In this document: piece by piece, positions 1 to 7,839 of the stretch | How positions within the stretch are numbered: position 1 is the first letter of the stretch | How the letters are laid out: the number at the start of each line of letters is the position of its first letter | Virus record (IMG/VR): IMGVR_UViG_3300042864_002183 | Coordinates: 1-26,333 of that record | Length of the DNA: 26,333 nt | Direction: 5' to 3' (one strand) | Origin: a virus | Notes under the pieces: model-generated | Seen by the model: the letters and a program-made list of their open reading frames with translations, nothing else | Told to the model about the DNA's origin: nothing | Database searches by the model: none | Program-made: the position numbers and the translations under genes

Positions 1-1158
1 TTCGATCATAATAAAGCGACGTGGCTCTTCGTTAGAATTCGCCGCGTTCATCTTCGAGACGGAATGGCCGGTAGTGCCGCTGCCGCCGAAAGAATCGAGC
101 ACGAGGTCGCCGGGATTCGTTGCGATTTGTAGAATGCGTTCGATCAGGCGAGTCGGCTTTGGCGTGATAAATACCGATTCCGAATCCGCAAAATCCATGA
201 GAGCAACCAACTCCTGTTTTGCTTCTTGTGTGTGACCTACGTCTTTGTAGAACCACATCGTCTGCGGAACGACGCCCTGTTTTACATCCGTGAGGAACCG
301 CTTGAATTGAGGAATCGAATCTCCTTTGTTTCCCCACCAAATTCGGTTTTCCGAATTGAACGTCTCAAACTTGGTCTTAGAAATAGTCCAATAGCGCCCT
401 GTCGGAGGCCCCTTTATGACCCTTCCAGAAGGACAGGTGACCGGATAAAGTCCGTCGTTATATGGATTTCTAGCAGAGAGATCGCTTGTTTTCCACGGGC
501 CGCGTGGATCATTATCGCGATTTTTGTATGCGGCGTCTTGATCATCAGAACGCGCAACAAGATTCGGCCTCCAAGTATCTGCCTTTTTCGCATAGATCAC
601 CACGTAATCGTGATCTACCGAAAAGTGTTTTGCTGAATTTTTGGGTGAGTAAACCTTCTGCCACAACACCGTCGCGACAAAGTTGGATGCTCCGAAGATT
701 TCATCCATTAGCAGACGCAATGGTCCGATTTCGTTATCATCAAGGCAGACGAATATCGCGCCATCTTCAGTCAGAAAATCCCTCAACAGCGCAATCCGAG
801 GATACATCATGCAGAGCCACCGATCATGCCGGTCGAGAGTTTCACCTTCCTTGCCGACAGTTTTCCCATCCAGCGCTTCCTTCAGCCACTTCTGCATTGC
901 CGGGCTGTTGACGTTGTCGTTGTAGGCCCAGCCCTCGTTACCGGTGTTGTAAGGCGGGTCGATGCAGATGCATTTCACTTTGCCCTTGTAGTAGGGAATC
1001 AGCGCCTTGAGTGCCACGAGGTTGTCACCTTCCACGATCAGATTGCCGCTGCCGGGATCGCCGCAGGAGAGGTCAGGCACGTCCTTGAGCAGGTGAAACG
1101 GAACCTCCAGGTGATGGTTGATGACGGCGTCCTTGCCGATCCAGTTGAGTGTGGGCAT
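1..1158 (-). CDS. Type III-like DNA N6-adenine methyltransferase (Mod), partial
   Basis: Partial gene, open at the left edge of the window; 386 codons are present. The protein begins MPTLNWIGKD, typical of a widespread Mod family of type III restriction-modification systems. The catalytic motif IV DPPYNTGN is at residues 67-74 and the SAM-binding motif DSFGGSG lies near residues 355-361, so the motif order is that of the beta class. It should transfer methyl from SAM to the N6 of adenine in a short asymmetric site. The usual partner, a Res helicase-nuclease, would lie beyond position 1 and cannot be seen. No Shine-Dalgarno is visible; the start was chosen because family members begin here. 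It is the last visible gene of a five-gene minus-strand operon, 45 nt after the previous stop. Confidence 0.92.
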   Translation of the reverse strand, partial: MPTLNWIGKDAVINHHLEVPFHLLKDVPDLSCGDPGSGNLIVEGDNLVALKALIPYYKGKVKCICIDPPYNTGNEGWAYNDNVNSPAMQKWLKEALDGKTVGKEGETLDRHDRWLCMMYPRIALLRDFLTEDGAIFVCLDDNEIGPLRLLMDEIFGASNFVATVLWQKVYSPKNSAKHFSVDHDYVVIYAKKADTWRPNLVARSDDQDAAYKNRDNDPRGPWKTSDLSARNPYNDGLYPVTCPSGRVIKGPPTGRYWTISKTKFETFNSENRIWWGNKGDSIPQFKRFLTDVKQGVVPQTMWFYKDVGHTQEAKQELVALMDFADSESVFITPKPTRLIERILQIATNPGDLVLDSFGGSGTTGHSVSKMNAANSNEEPRRFIMIE

Positions 1159-1203
1159 GCGGGTGGATGTCTAATGGAAGATGATGGCGAATGGAATGAA
1201 AAC

Positions 1204-2301
1204 CTATGCGCGGAAGTTATGATAACCCTCCTCGTCCGCATCGAAGACGGAGCGCGGGGCGTCGAAGCGGATTTCCTCGTCGTTGTCGTCGGCTTCCCAT
1301 GCGGTGACTTGTTTGCGGGCGACGGAGCCATCGACGCGGAACTCGGCGGCCCAGCCATCGCTGCATTTTTTGAACGGATTGCCGTGGATGCCGATGAGAT
1401 CGACAAGCAGCTTGCGGGCGACGGAGATTTGCTGCCTTTCCGCCTCGTCGCGGCGGCGCTGGGTGATGCGCCCGCCATTGGCCAGCATGCCAATGAGAGC
1501 CAGGGTCTTGTTGGTTTCTCCGCTGTGGATGGGTTTCATCCTGAGCTGCGCCCAGGTTTGAAAGGCATCCTCGCCCCGGATGCTGAAATTCAGGCCATCG
1601 CGGCGCATGGTGATGAGGAGGTCTTTCCACTGCCAGTCCTTCTTCGGGGTGAAGAGCTGGTTGCGGGAAGGGCTGCGCTTGCCACGCGGCGGTCGCTTGG
1701 AGGGTGCGATGGAGAGTTTTTCCAGTCCTGCCGTGGTGGCGAGCACGCGGACGTGGACATCATGCTTGGCTGCCAGTTCCGCAATGTCGGAGGTGTAGCC
1801 GATGGACACCGGTAACAACACGATGGCGCGGGGAGTGCCACAGATCCCCGCTTTCATGACTGCCTGCCGCGAGCGGGAGTCGGGGATGAAGAGGTGGACC
1901 GGGCGCGGGTTTTCGCGTCCGCATGGGAGAGTGCCGATTTCGTGGAGGCAGGTATCGCTCCAGCGCGGTGCTTCTGCGGCATCGAAGCCGAGTTTTCCCG
2001 AGAGCATCGCGGCGAGCGCCCGGAGATCCGGCGCGAGACGCACGCATAAGGCGCGTGATACCCGCAGTGGCGGGCGGTGTGCTGGAATGGCCGTGCTGAA
2101 GGCGATGAAGTCTCCGGTCGGTGGTTTTTCGAGTTCAAGGATTTCGCTGGGGCAGTCCGGGTCCTCGATGGAGTTCACGGTGCCGCGAGGTTGGAGGAAC
2201 TCGCTCCATGTCTCAAAATCGTCGCCCAATGCCGCCTGCCATGCGGCACGGGTGGCACCGATCTTGCCGAAAAGGTCAATGGTTTGCCAAAGCTGGAGCA
2301 T
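1204..2301 (-). CDS. Unrecognised protein of the Mod operon (365 aa)
   Basis: I do not recognise this family. The first half (to about residue 200) looks like an alpha/beta fold with a short hydrophobic strand followed by a glycine turn (around AIVLLPVSIGYT). A basic linker follows at about 200-215 (PSKRPPRGKRSPSR), and the last 130 residues look like a winged-helix or similar DNA-binding domain (region ALIGMLANGGRITQ onward). The C-terminus is acidic. The start ATG lies 26 nt inside the preceding gene in another frame, and no Shine-Dalgarno precedes it, so translation is probably coupled to the gene before it. A DNA-binding or specificity role beside the methyltransferase is a guess from context only. 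Confidence 0.8.
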   Translation of the reverse strand: MLQLWQTIDLFGKIGATRAAWQAALGDDFETWSEFLQPRGTVNSIEDPDCPSEILELEKPPTGDFIAFSTAIPAHRPPLRVSRALCVRLAPDLRALAAMLSGKLGFDAAEAPRWSDTCLHEIGTLPCGRENPRPVHLFIPDSRSRQAVMKAGICGTPRAIVLLPVSIGYTSDIAELAAKHDVHVRVLATTAGLEKLSIAPSKRPPRGKRSPSRNQLFTPKKDWQWKDLLITMRRDGLNFSIRGEDAFQTWAQLRMKPIHSGETNKTLALIGMLANGGRITQRRRDEAERQQISVARKLLVDLIGIHGNPFKKCSDGWAAEFRVDGSVARKQVTAWEADDNDEEIRFDAPRSVFDADEEGYHNFRA

Positions 2302-3427
2302 GGGAAAGGAGGTTGAACGGACAGTGGTCGAGCCATTGCCTGACGACCGGGTGATGGATGTCGCCGCGGATCATGTCCTGATCCGGGCAGATGATGACGG
2401 ATGGGGATTTGCGCTCGCCTTCGACGTCGAGAGTGAATCGGGCGCGCACGAGATGGAATGGACGGAGGAAGTCCGATCCAAGTTCTTCAAGTTCGTCGAA
2501 CACGTTGTCGCCATGAATGAAGAGCGAGCGATTGACACCGCGCCGCTTGATCTGCAGCTCCCGCAACACCGGCATGGCGGAGGCGTCCAGTTCGGTGGGA
2601 TTCAGGCAATCGCGCCCACGGCGGATGGGTTCGAGGGTGAAGCGTTTGGAGGGAACCAGAACCTTCTTGTCGCCGAAGAGATGCTGCGAAAACACGCTGC
2701 GGTAAGTTTCCCTCACTCCCTCGCTGCGTCCGGAGAGCAGCACTTCGCCGGTGTGATAGACGAATGCGACGTCATGCTTGAGAAGACGCAGGGCGCGGGT
2801 GTCGCGCTTGTTTTCGTCGTCAAGAATCTCGAATCGCTTCACATGCTCGCCATGGCGGATGAGGAACGCGTGGCCGTCGTCATCGTCAAAGGAAAGCACC
2901 TCGCAGGTGGGGCTGTCGAAGAAATCGGCGCAGGCGAATTCCAGATCCTTTTCCATCGCCCGGCAGATGGCGCGGTCGGGAGTCACGGGCCGGTGCCCCT
3001 TGCCGGGACTGAAGCATTTCATGGTGCGACCACGGTCGATGCTGAACTTGGTGTAGATGCGTTCGAGCGCGGTGCGGTCCATGAGCCAGACCTTGACGGC
3101 GATGTCTCCTGCGGAGTCGCCCTTTTCCTGCACCTTGCGCACCAGTTCACCGTCCACCATGCGGAGTTCGTCGAGGCCGGCGTTGGAACTGAGGGTGTCT
3201 AGCATGTCCACGGCATCAAGGAATGCGCCGGGGCAGGTGCTTGGCGGCGATACGATGAGTGCGGACAATTGCTCAAGCTGGGCGTCGTTCAGTGATGCTC
3301 CGCTGAAGTCCATGCCGCGACTGCGGAAAAATTCGTCGAAGCATCGCAAGAGCTTGAGCAGCGTCTCGGGCTTGATTTCGCGGAGGAATTCGGGGTTTCC
3401 GAAGCGTTTGATTTTGGGTTTGGCCAT
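2276..3427 (-). CDS. Unrecognised protein of the Mod operon (383 aa)
   Basis: No family recognised. The protein is soluble, with no signal peptide or membrane segment. It opens with a basic helical region (MAKPKIKRFGNPEFL) and has an acidic cluster near the middle (SFDDDDG) followed by HAFLIRHGEHVKRFEIL, which reads as beta strands. The C-terminal third contains further charged beta-rich sequence. The start is 27 nt after the ImmA/IrrE-like gene and the end overlaps the next gene by 26 nt, so all five genes probably share one transcript. Long open frames on the opposite strand are low-complexity shadows. The company of a repressor, a metallopeptidase and a Mod methyltransferase points to defence or immunity, but nothing in the sequence itself proves a function. 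Confidence 0.82.
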   Translation of the reverse strand: MAKPKIKRFGNPEFLREIKPETLLKLLRCFDEFFRSRGMDFSGASLNDAQLEQLSALIVSPPSTCPGAFLDAVDMLDTLSSNAGLDELRMVDGELVRKVQEKGDSAGDIAVKVWLMDRTALERIYTKFSIDRGRTMKCFSPGKGHRPVTPDRAICRAMEKDLEFACADFFDSPTCEVLSFDDDDGHAFLIRHGEHVKRFEILDDENKRDTRALRLLKHDVAFVYHTGEVLLSGRSEGVRETYRSVFSQHLFGDKKVLVPSKRFTLEPIRRGRDCLNPTELDASAMPVLRELQIKRRGVNRSLFIHGDNVFDELEELGSDFLRPFHLVRARFTLDVEGERKSPSVIICPDQDMIRGDIHHPVVRQWLDHCPFNLLSHAPALANH

Positions 3428-3454
3428 GGCTGGTTGTGGGACGGTTGGGACTGG

Positions 3455-4168
3455 TTAGAAGAGGGACGGCTGGCTGGATTGCTCGAACCACCACTTGCCA
3501 AGGCGGATCGAAACCATGCGGCGGCTGACCTTGAACAAGGCGGCCAACTCGCGCTCGGCGGCGGTCACGCGTGCCTCGAACGAGCCGGAGCCTGACAGAA
3601 CACGCGGAAGATGGGCGCGGGCGGCCTCGATCACGAGTTGCTTGGGCAGCAGGATGGCGGCCATCGCGAGATTCGCCTGATATTCCCACCACTCGAATTT
3701 CGGCACCTGTGCCATTCCTGCCTCGGCGCGGCACATGAATCCCTCGCCGCTGACGCTATCGAAAATGCCGTCGCCATCGTCCAACAGTCGCGAGGTGGCG
3801 TCGCGTTCGAGTTTCTCGATGAAAAGCTGGTTGTGAAAAATGCCATGCCCGACTTCGTGGGCCAGCGTCGAGCGGACGCGGAGACGGCTTACCGGATCAT
3901 CCTGTTCGGCGAGTTGTCGGTTGACGGTGATCCGGCACAGCCCGCGCCGGGTGAACTTGGCGCATCCCATGATTTGATCCGGCAGCGTCTCGTATTCCTC
4001 CTCGAAGCCAAACAGCAGATAGATGAGACGCTCGATGCGGATCGGGCCGGGGGTTTCGGGCAGCAAATCTACCGAGGCAAGAGCCTCGCGGCACATGCGC
4101 TCGATGTCGTTTTCGGGGATGTAGAGTCGCCGACAGAAGGGGCCGGCTGCTTGGCTTCCGGCATTCAT
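3455..4168 (-). CDS. ImmA/IrrE-like zinc metallopeptidase
   Basis: 237 aa. The zinc signature HEVGH is at residues 104-108 in the context STLAHEVGHGIFH, and the downstream third-ligand region WEYQANLAMAAILLP (Glu162) matches the EYxANxFAAxLLMP pattern of this family. ImmA of ICEBs1 cleaves the XRE repressor ImmR and releases mobile-element genes; IrrE uses the same fold in the radiation response. The start codon overlaps the stop of the XRE gene by 4 nt (ATGA), so the two are translationally coupled, as repressor and protease pairs usually are. The last 60 residues contain a possible HTH-like segment (AALFKVSRRMVSIRL). The likely job is induction of the element by cleaving the neighbour; it could also act as a sensor for the Mod operon. 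Confidence 0.92.
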   Translation of the reverse strand: MNAGSQAAGPFCRRLYIPENDIERMCREALASVDLLPETPGPIRIERLIYLLFGFEEEYETLPDQIMGCAKFTRRGLCRITVNRQLAEQDDPVSRLRVRSTLAHEVGHGIFHNQLFIEKLERDATSRLLDDGDGIFDSVSGEGFMCRAEAGMAQVPKFEWWEYQANLAMAAILLPKQLVIEAARAHLPRVLSGSGSFEARVTAAERELAALFKVSRRMVSIRLGKWWFEQSSQPSLF

Positions 4169-4521
4169 GTTTTTTTCGGCAACCGCTCCGAAAGATCCAT
4201 GATCTCGGACGGCGGGATGTTATTCTCTCGCACCGCATCGACGAATTTGCGGAAGGCGAGGCTGTATTGGGTGTCCTGTTCGATGAGTTCCTCCATCTGC
4301 CTGGACGGCGGACGGGTGGAGTATTGCAGCAGGTGATCGAGCTCGGTATCGAGCGCGGCGGCCATTTTCTCAAGCAGGGCTTCGGACGGACGCCGATTTC
4401 CCTGCTCGATGTCGCGGACGTGTGGAGCGGACGCGCCGACCAAGTCCCCCATCTCTCGAAAGGAAAGTCCTTTGGCGAGGCGGAGTTCCTCAAGTCGCTG
4501 ACCTAGTGTCATCTCAGGCAT
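4165..4521 (-). CDS. XRE-family repressor (ImmR-like)
   Basis: 118 aa. Residues about 5-62 form an HTH_3/XRE domain: LGQRLEELRLAKGLSFREMG, then the recognition helix region ASAPHVRDIEQGNRRPS. The C-terminal half is helical and lacks a peptidase domain, so it is not a LexA/CI-type self-cleaving repressor; cleavage would fall to the overlapping ImmA-like protein. It is divergent from the recombination operon that starts at 4799, and the space between holds TGTGTGAG palindromes that are good candidates for its binding sites. Met1 (4521) is used; Met4 (4512) is possible. No Shine-Dalgarno is evident. The likely function is to keep the early operon silent and to control its own operon. Confidence 0.93.
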   Translation of the reverse strand: MPEMTLGQRLEELRLAKGLSFREMGDLVGASAPHVRDIEQGNRRPSEALLEKMAAALDTELDHLLQYSTRPPSRQMEELIEQDTQYSLAFRKFVDAVRENNIPPSEIMDLSERLPKKT

Positions 4522-4587
4522 GTAAGCAGCGTTGCTTCGATGCCTCGCCGCGTCAATTCTGTTTTTTCTCTTCCTGCGATTTCTGGG

Positions 4588-4598
4588 TGTGTGAGGAC
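4588..4598. promoter_or_regulatory. Operator half-site, TGTGTGAGGAC
   Basis: Single arm of the motif that forms perfect palindromes at 4611-4630 and 4735-4752. The second arm is not present here (GACACT follows). It is the site closest to the XRE repressor start, so it may be a weaker autoregulatory site. Inferred from sequence repetition only. Confidence 0.5.
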
Positions 4599-4610
4599 AC
4601 TGGCGATGGA

Positions 4611-4630
4611 TGTGTGAGGACTCTCACACA
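4611..4630. promoter_or_regulatory. Operator palindrome, 8-bp arms with 4-nt spacer
   Basis: TGTGTGAG, spacer GACT, then CTCACACA: a perfect inverted repeat in the divergent region between the XRE repressor operon (minus) and the recombination operon (plus). A dimeric XRE protein is the natural candidate to bind it. Confidence 0.65.
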
Positions 4631-4734
4631 TGGAAATACCGGAAGTTTGAGACTGATGCAATTCCGGATATTCCGTTGAGGGCTAATGGGTTGCGATGAG
4701 GAATGACTAGGGAGGATGCGGTGCGGCGGGTGCG

Positions 4735-4752
4735 TGTGTGAGGACTCACACA
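4735..4752. promoter_or_regulatory. Operator palindrome, 8-bp arms with 2-nt spacer
   Basis: TGTGTGAG, spacer GA, then CTCACACA. Same arms as at 4611-4630 but two nt closer together. It lies 46 nt before the start of the Sak4-like gene at 4799, a position suited to blocking the early promoter. I see no convincing -35/-10 pair, so the promoter itself is not called. The rest of 4522-4798 shows no gene. Confidence 0.62.
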
Positions 4753-4798
4753 AAGGCGTAGCGACGGCGGTCATTTGACACCCCGCCGCACTCGCAAG

Positions 4799-5797
4799 AT
4801 GCAAACCACAACCAAATCGACCAATCCCCTGGCCATTCGCCGGGGCAAAATCTCTCGACCGCAGAAGGTCGTCATCTATGGACCCGAAGGCGTCGGCAAA
4901 TCGACGCTGGCCGGTCAAGCGCCAGAACCCGTCTTCCTCGATACCGAAGGCGGCACCCACCACCTCGACGTCGCCCGCTTGGATGCGGTGACGACTTGGG
5001 AGGAAATCATCGCCGCCGTCACCCAACTCGCGAAGGCGGATCATCCGTTCAAGACGCTGGTACTGGACACCGCCGACTGGTTAGAAAAACGGTTGGCTGA
5101 GCACTTGTGCCGGAAGTCGAACAAGGAATCCATCGAAGATTTCGGATACGGCAAAGGCTGGGTGATTCTCACCGAAGAGTTCGCCCGGTTTCTCACCTCG
5201 CTCGATGGCCTAACGGATCGCGGGATGCACGTCGTGTTTCTCGCGCACTCAACGGTGAAGAAATTCGAGGCTCCGGATCAGGCGGGCAGTTACGACCGCT
5301 TTGAGTTAAAGCTCAGCAAGCAGAACGCGCCTCTGCTCAAGGAGTGGGCTGATCTGGTTTTGTTCGGCAACTTCGTCACCAAGGTCGCGGAGAAGGACAA
5401 CGGCAAGATGCGCGGCGTTGGCGGCAAGGAGCGTGTGCTGTTTGCAAATCACAGCGCGGCCTATGATGCGAAAAATCGTCACGGTCTTCCGGACAAACTT
5501 CCGTTCACCATCGAGGCTCTCGCCCCGGTGTTCGGCGCGGCTGCGACGGTGTCGGGGGGCACTGTCGCAGCCAAAGCGGAAGCGGCACCGACGCTGGCCG
5601 ACAAGCTCCGCGAGGCATTCGGTGCTCGCGAGGCGGAAGTGATCCCATTCCTGATCGACCGTCAGCAGATCAAGGCGGGTGAAAGCTGGGATGCTGTCCC
5701 GAAGGAATACGCCGAGCGGGTGCTGAACGCACCGGATCGTTTCCTGCAGGCCGTGGAGGAATTCCATCAGGCGAGGGAGGTCGCGGCAGCATCATGA
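4799..5797 (+). CDS. Sak4-like RecA-fold ATPase (AAA_24)
   Basis: 332 aa. The Walker A motif GPEGVGKST is at residues 28-36 after a short basic N-terminus, and the Walker B region FKTLVLDTADW lies near residues 84-94. The pattern fits the AAA_24 family, which includes the phage Sak4 single-strand-annealing/Rad51-like recombinases. A low-complexity Ala/Gly-rich linker (about 240-265) joins a helical C-terminal tail. Sak4 proteins pair single DNA strands and work with an SSB; here the gene is followed by a nuclease and an SSB-like DUF669 gene. I chose ATG 4799 rather than an upstream TTG at 4775. This is the first gene of the early operon and its stop overlaps the next start by 4 nt. Confidence 0.85.
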   Translation: MQTTTKSTNPLAIRRGKISRPQKVVIYGPEGVGKSTLAGQAPEPVFLDTEGGTHHLDVARLDAVTTWEEIIAAVTQLAKADHPFKTLVLDTADWLEKRLAEHLCRKSNKESIEDFGYGKGWVILTEEFARFLTSLDGLTDRGMHVVFLAHSTVKKFEAPDQAGSYDRFELKLSKQNAPLLKEWADLVLFGNFVTKVAEKDNGKMRGVGGKERVLFANHSAAYDAKNRHGLPDKLPFTIEALAPVFGAAATVSGGTVAAKAEAAPTLADKLREAFGAREAEVIPFLIDRQQIKAGESWDAVPKEYAERVLNAPDRFLQAVEEFHQAREVAAAS

Positions 5798-6798
5798 GTG
5801 CGCTGCGTCCTTCCAACCTGCCAAAGCTGGCAGTGTGCGCCTGCTACGAGAGCAATCCCGTGGCCGGCCCCGCCGCCGAGCGCGGCACTCTGCTCGACAC
5901 CGCGTTCCGCGCCGAACTGCTCGGACTCGAAGAACGCTTCGTGATCGCCAACAAACTTACCGCCGATGAAATCGCGGCTGTTAGCTGGTCGATCTCGATG
6001 GTGCGGGCGATGTCGGGCCGCGAACGCGTTCTTGCCCGCGAGGACGACTGCCGAGTGAAGATCCTCAATCTCACCGGCACGGCGGATGCCATCGTCCCGA
6101 CCAAGCTCACCCACTTTGATCTGAAGACCGGGGCGCGGCGCAACTACCGCGAGCAGATGGCGGCTTACGCGCTCGGATTGATGGGCGCGCACTTTGCCGG
6201 CGAGTGGACAGCTCATCTCTTGTTCTGCGACCAGCGCGAGATCGAGACCCACAAGTTCACCTACGAAGAGGCACATGCCATCGTCGATCAGGTCGTCAAA
6301 TCGTTCAACGATCCGGCGAAGCAGCCTAATCCCTGCGAATACTGCTCGTGGTGCGCCAAGGCGGATACCTGTCCGGCGCGGCTGGCGATGGTCGCTGAGA
6401 CGCTGACCGTCACGGAACCCGGCTTCGATTTCGATGCCGTGCTGTCCGATCCAGAAAAGCTCGGACGGTTTCTAGCAGCCAGTGCGGTGGTGGAGGACTT
6501 CCGCGACCGGGCGAAGCAGATCGCGACCGAACGACTCAAGACCGGCGGGGAAGTGCCCGGTTGGAAGCTCGTCACGCGCAAAGGCAACGAGTTCGTCGAT
6601 TGCGAAACCGTCGGCCACCACATCTCCGCGATGGGTTTCGGCCCGGTGCTCGCTGCCTACGGAAATTTATCCGCCGCGAAGTTCCGCGACCTGTGGAGCC
6701 AGCGGATGTCCAGCGAGAAGGCATTCCCGGAGGAGTCGGTGAAGCACGCCGCGCCATCGACCTATCTCAAGCAATCCAAAACCAATGCGAAGTCATGA
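5794..6798 (+). CDS. PD-(D/E)XK nuclease, Cas4/RecB-like (DUF2800 type)
   Basis: 334 aa. The nuclease core is GTAD (95-98), DLK (109-111) and the conserved Gln/Tyr helix YREQMAAYALGL (118-129), the RecB/Cas4 arrangement. An early Cys pair (C15, C17) and a C-terminal set C181, C184, C187, C193 resemble the four-cysteine iron-sulfur cluster of AddB and Cas4. It probably resects DNA ends to give single strands for the Sak4-like partner just upstream, with which it overlaps by 4 nt (ATGA). It carries roughly 140 residues after the cysteine cluster, mostly helical, of unknown role. Nuclease activity is inferred from motifs; the exact polarity cannot be read from sequence. Confidence 0.85.
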   Translation: MSALRPSNLPKLAVCACYESNPVAGPAAERGTLLDTAFRAELLGLEERFVIANKLTADEIAAVSWSISMVRAMSGRERVLAREDDCRVKILNLTGTADAIVPTKLTHFDLKTGARRNYREQMAAYALGLMGAHFAGEWTAHLLFCDQREIETHKFTYEEAHAIVDQVVKSFNDPAKQPNPCEYCSWCAKADTCPARLAMVAETLTVTEPGFDFDAVLSDPEKLGRFLAASAVVEDFRDRAKQIATERLKTGGEVPGWKLVTRKGNEFVDCETVGHHISAMGFGPVLAAYGNLSAAKFRDLWSQRMSSEKAFPEESVKHAAPSTYLKQSKTNAKS

Positions 6799-7025
6799 AG
6801 TCTAAAGAAAATCAAAGGCCGATTCTCAGGAAGACTACGGCGCGAGCCTATTACCTGCGGATCGCGGCGGAGTGGATGACGGGCAGGAAGCGGTTTCCAT
6901 CCGCAATCCTCGCCGATGCCGAAAAGGCCGCCCGTGGCGTCCTGGCCCGTCATGCCTGCCAGCCGAAAGCACACGTCAAGCCCCCGCTCTCCGAGCGGAG
7001 CGATGAGACATTCACCAATTCATAA
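6795..7025 (+). CDS. Small basic protein of the recombination operon (76 aa)
   Basis: Starts at an ATG that overlaps the stop of the nuclease gene (ATGA), so the start is chosen by coupling although the open frame extends far upstream. The protein is basic at the N-terminus (MKSKENQRPILRKTTARAYY) and helical up to about residue 55. I do not recognise it. The tail after about residue 55 is disordered-looking. Its place inside the recombination operon suggests an accessory role for the nuclease or the DUF669-like protein. Confidence 0.65.
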   Translation: MKSKENQRPILRKTTARAYYLRIAAEWMTGRKRFPSAILADAEKAARGVLARHACQPKAHVKPPLSERSDETFTNS

Positions 7026-7070
7026 ACATGCCATTCACCAATCTCAAACCAACCAAACAGAACTAACATC

Positions 7071-7496
7071 ATGCCATCATACACCGCATCCACCCCGACC
7101 GAACGTCCCGATTTCGTTGATCCGGGCGACTATCAGGTCGAAGTCATCGACGCCATCGAGACGGTTTCCAAAACCGGCCATGAGATGATCGAACTCAAGC
7201 TCAAGACGCTGCTTGGAAGTTACCTCTACGACTTCCTCGTCTTCATCCCGAACGCGTTCTGGAAAATCGACAGCTTCCGCGCCGCCACCGGCGAGGAGGT
7301 TTCACCGGAGCAGGAAGTCGAAATCATCGCGGACGACCTGATCGGCCGCACCGGCAAGGCCCGCCTCACCGTCGAGGAATACAACGGCAAGAAGCGCAAC
7401 AAAGTCGTCGCGTGGCTGCCCTCTAGGCCCGGCGCGTCCGCAGCACCGAAGTCCACCGCGAAACCCGCACCCCGCAATTCAAATGAACCGTTCTAA
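7071..7496 (+). CDS. DUF669-like protein, possible ssDNA-binding protein
   Basis: 141 aa. The first 115 residues are beta-rich and begin with VDPGDYQVEVIDAIETVSKTG, the style of the DUF669 family found beside phage recombinases and primases. A Pro/Ala/Ser-rich linker follows and the protein ends NEPF, resembling the acidic-Pro-Phe tip by which SSB proteins recruit partners (DDDIPF in E. coli SSB). Sak4-type annealing needs an SSB, so an SSB-like role fits the neighbours. The leader is AC-rich (ACCAAACAGAACTAACATC) and has no Shine-Dalgarno. The last 14 nt overlap the next gene. Family assignment is from memory of the pattern. Confidence 0.75.
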   Translation: MPSYTASTPTERPDFVDPGDYQVEVIDAIETVSKTGHEMIELKLKTLLGSYLYDFLVFIPNAFWKIDSFRAATGEEVSPEQEVEIIADDLIGRTGKARLTVEEYNGKKRNKVVAWLPSRPGASAAPKSTAKPAPRNSNEPF

Positions 7497-7839
7497 CTCC
7501 AAGCCCAGAAACCTCGGCCGTCGGCTGGCAAAGATCGCCCGCAAGACTGAACTCAACGAGGCGGACCGGAAGACGTTGGTCCAAGCATCCCGCCTCCTTG
7601 TGGACATTCACAGCCTGCTTCATGTCCATGTTCGCCGCTTTGCGCGAGCCGCCGCCGATCCCCTCGGTGTGGAGTTTCGGCATGCATGCGGCCGGCATCC
7701 TAATGGCCCGGCTGACGCGCTCACGCTTCTCGGCCGTGAGGCATTCCGGATCGACGCCTGCATCGGGCTCGACTGCTCGGAAAAACCACCGGTCGTGGAA
7801 TTGGCCAAGTTCATTGTCTCTGAAAGGAGGTTCGTATGA
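7483..7839 (+). CDS. Unknown basic protein (118 aa)
   Basis: Basic N-terminus (RNLGRRLAKIARKTELNEADRK) followed by helices; two Cys (in HACG and GLDC) and no clear motif. The start overlaps the DUF669-like gene by 14 nt and the end overlaps the helicase start by 4 nt (ATGA), so it is embedded in the operon. The final codons contain the strong ribosome-binding site for the helicase gene. Function unknown; a DNA-binding accessory is plausible given its charge and neighbours. Confidence 0.7.
   Translation: MNRSNSKPRNLGRRLAKIARKTELNEADRKTLVQASRLLVDIHSLLHVHVRRFARAAADPLGVEFRHACGRHPNGPADALTLLGREAFRIDACIGLDCSEKPPVVELAKFIVSERRFV
7820..7833 (+). promoter_or_regulatory. Extended Shine-Dalgarno before the helicase
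   Basis: CTGAAAGGAGGTTC, a near-complete anti-16S match, ends 2 nt before the helicase ATG at 7836. The identical 14-mer occurs at 11617-11630 before the HTH gene. Most other genes here have no Shine-Dalgarno, so these two are exceptional and suggest high or specially controlled translation. Confidence 0.8.

Noticed and set aside
826-3202. Long open frames on the plus strand (329 and 466 codons) opposite the Mod operon
   Set aside because: Their predicted proteins are low-complexity and lack known motifs. The minus-strand genes form a coherent overlapping operon with recognisable neighbours, so these are GC-rich antisense shadows.
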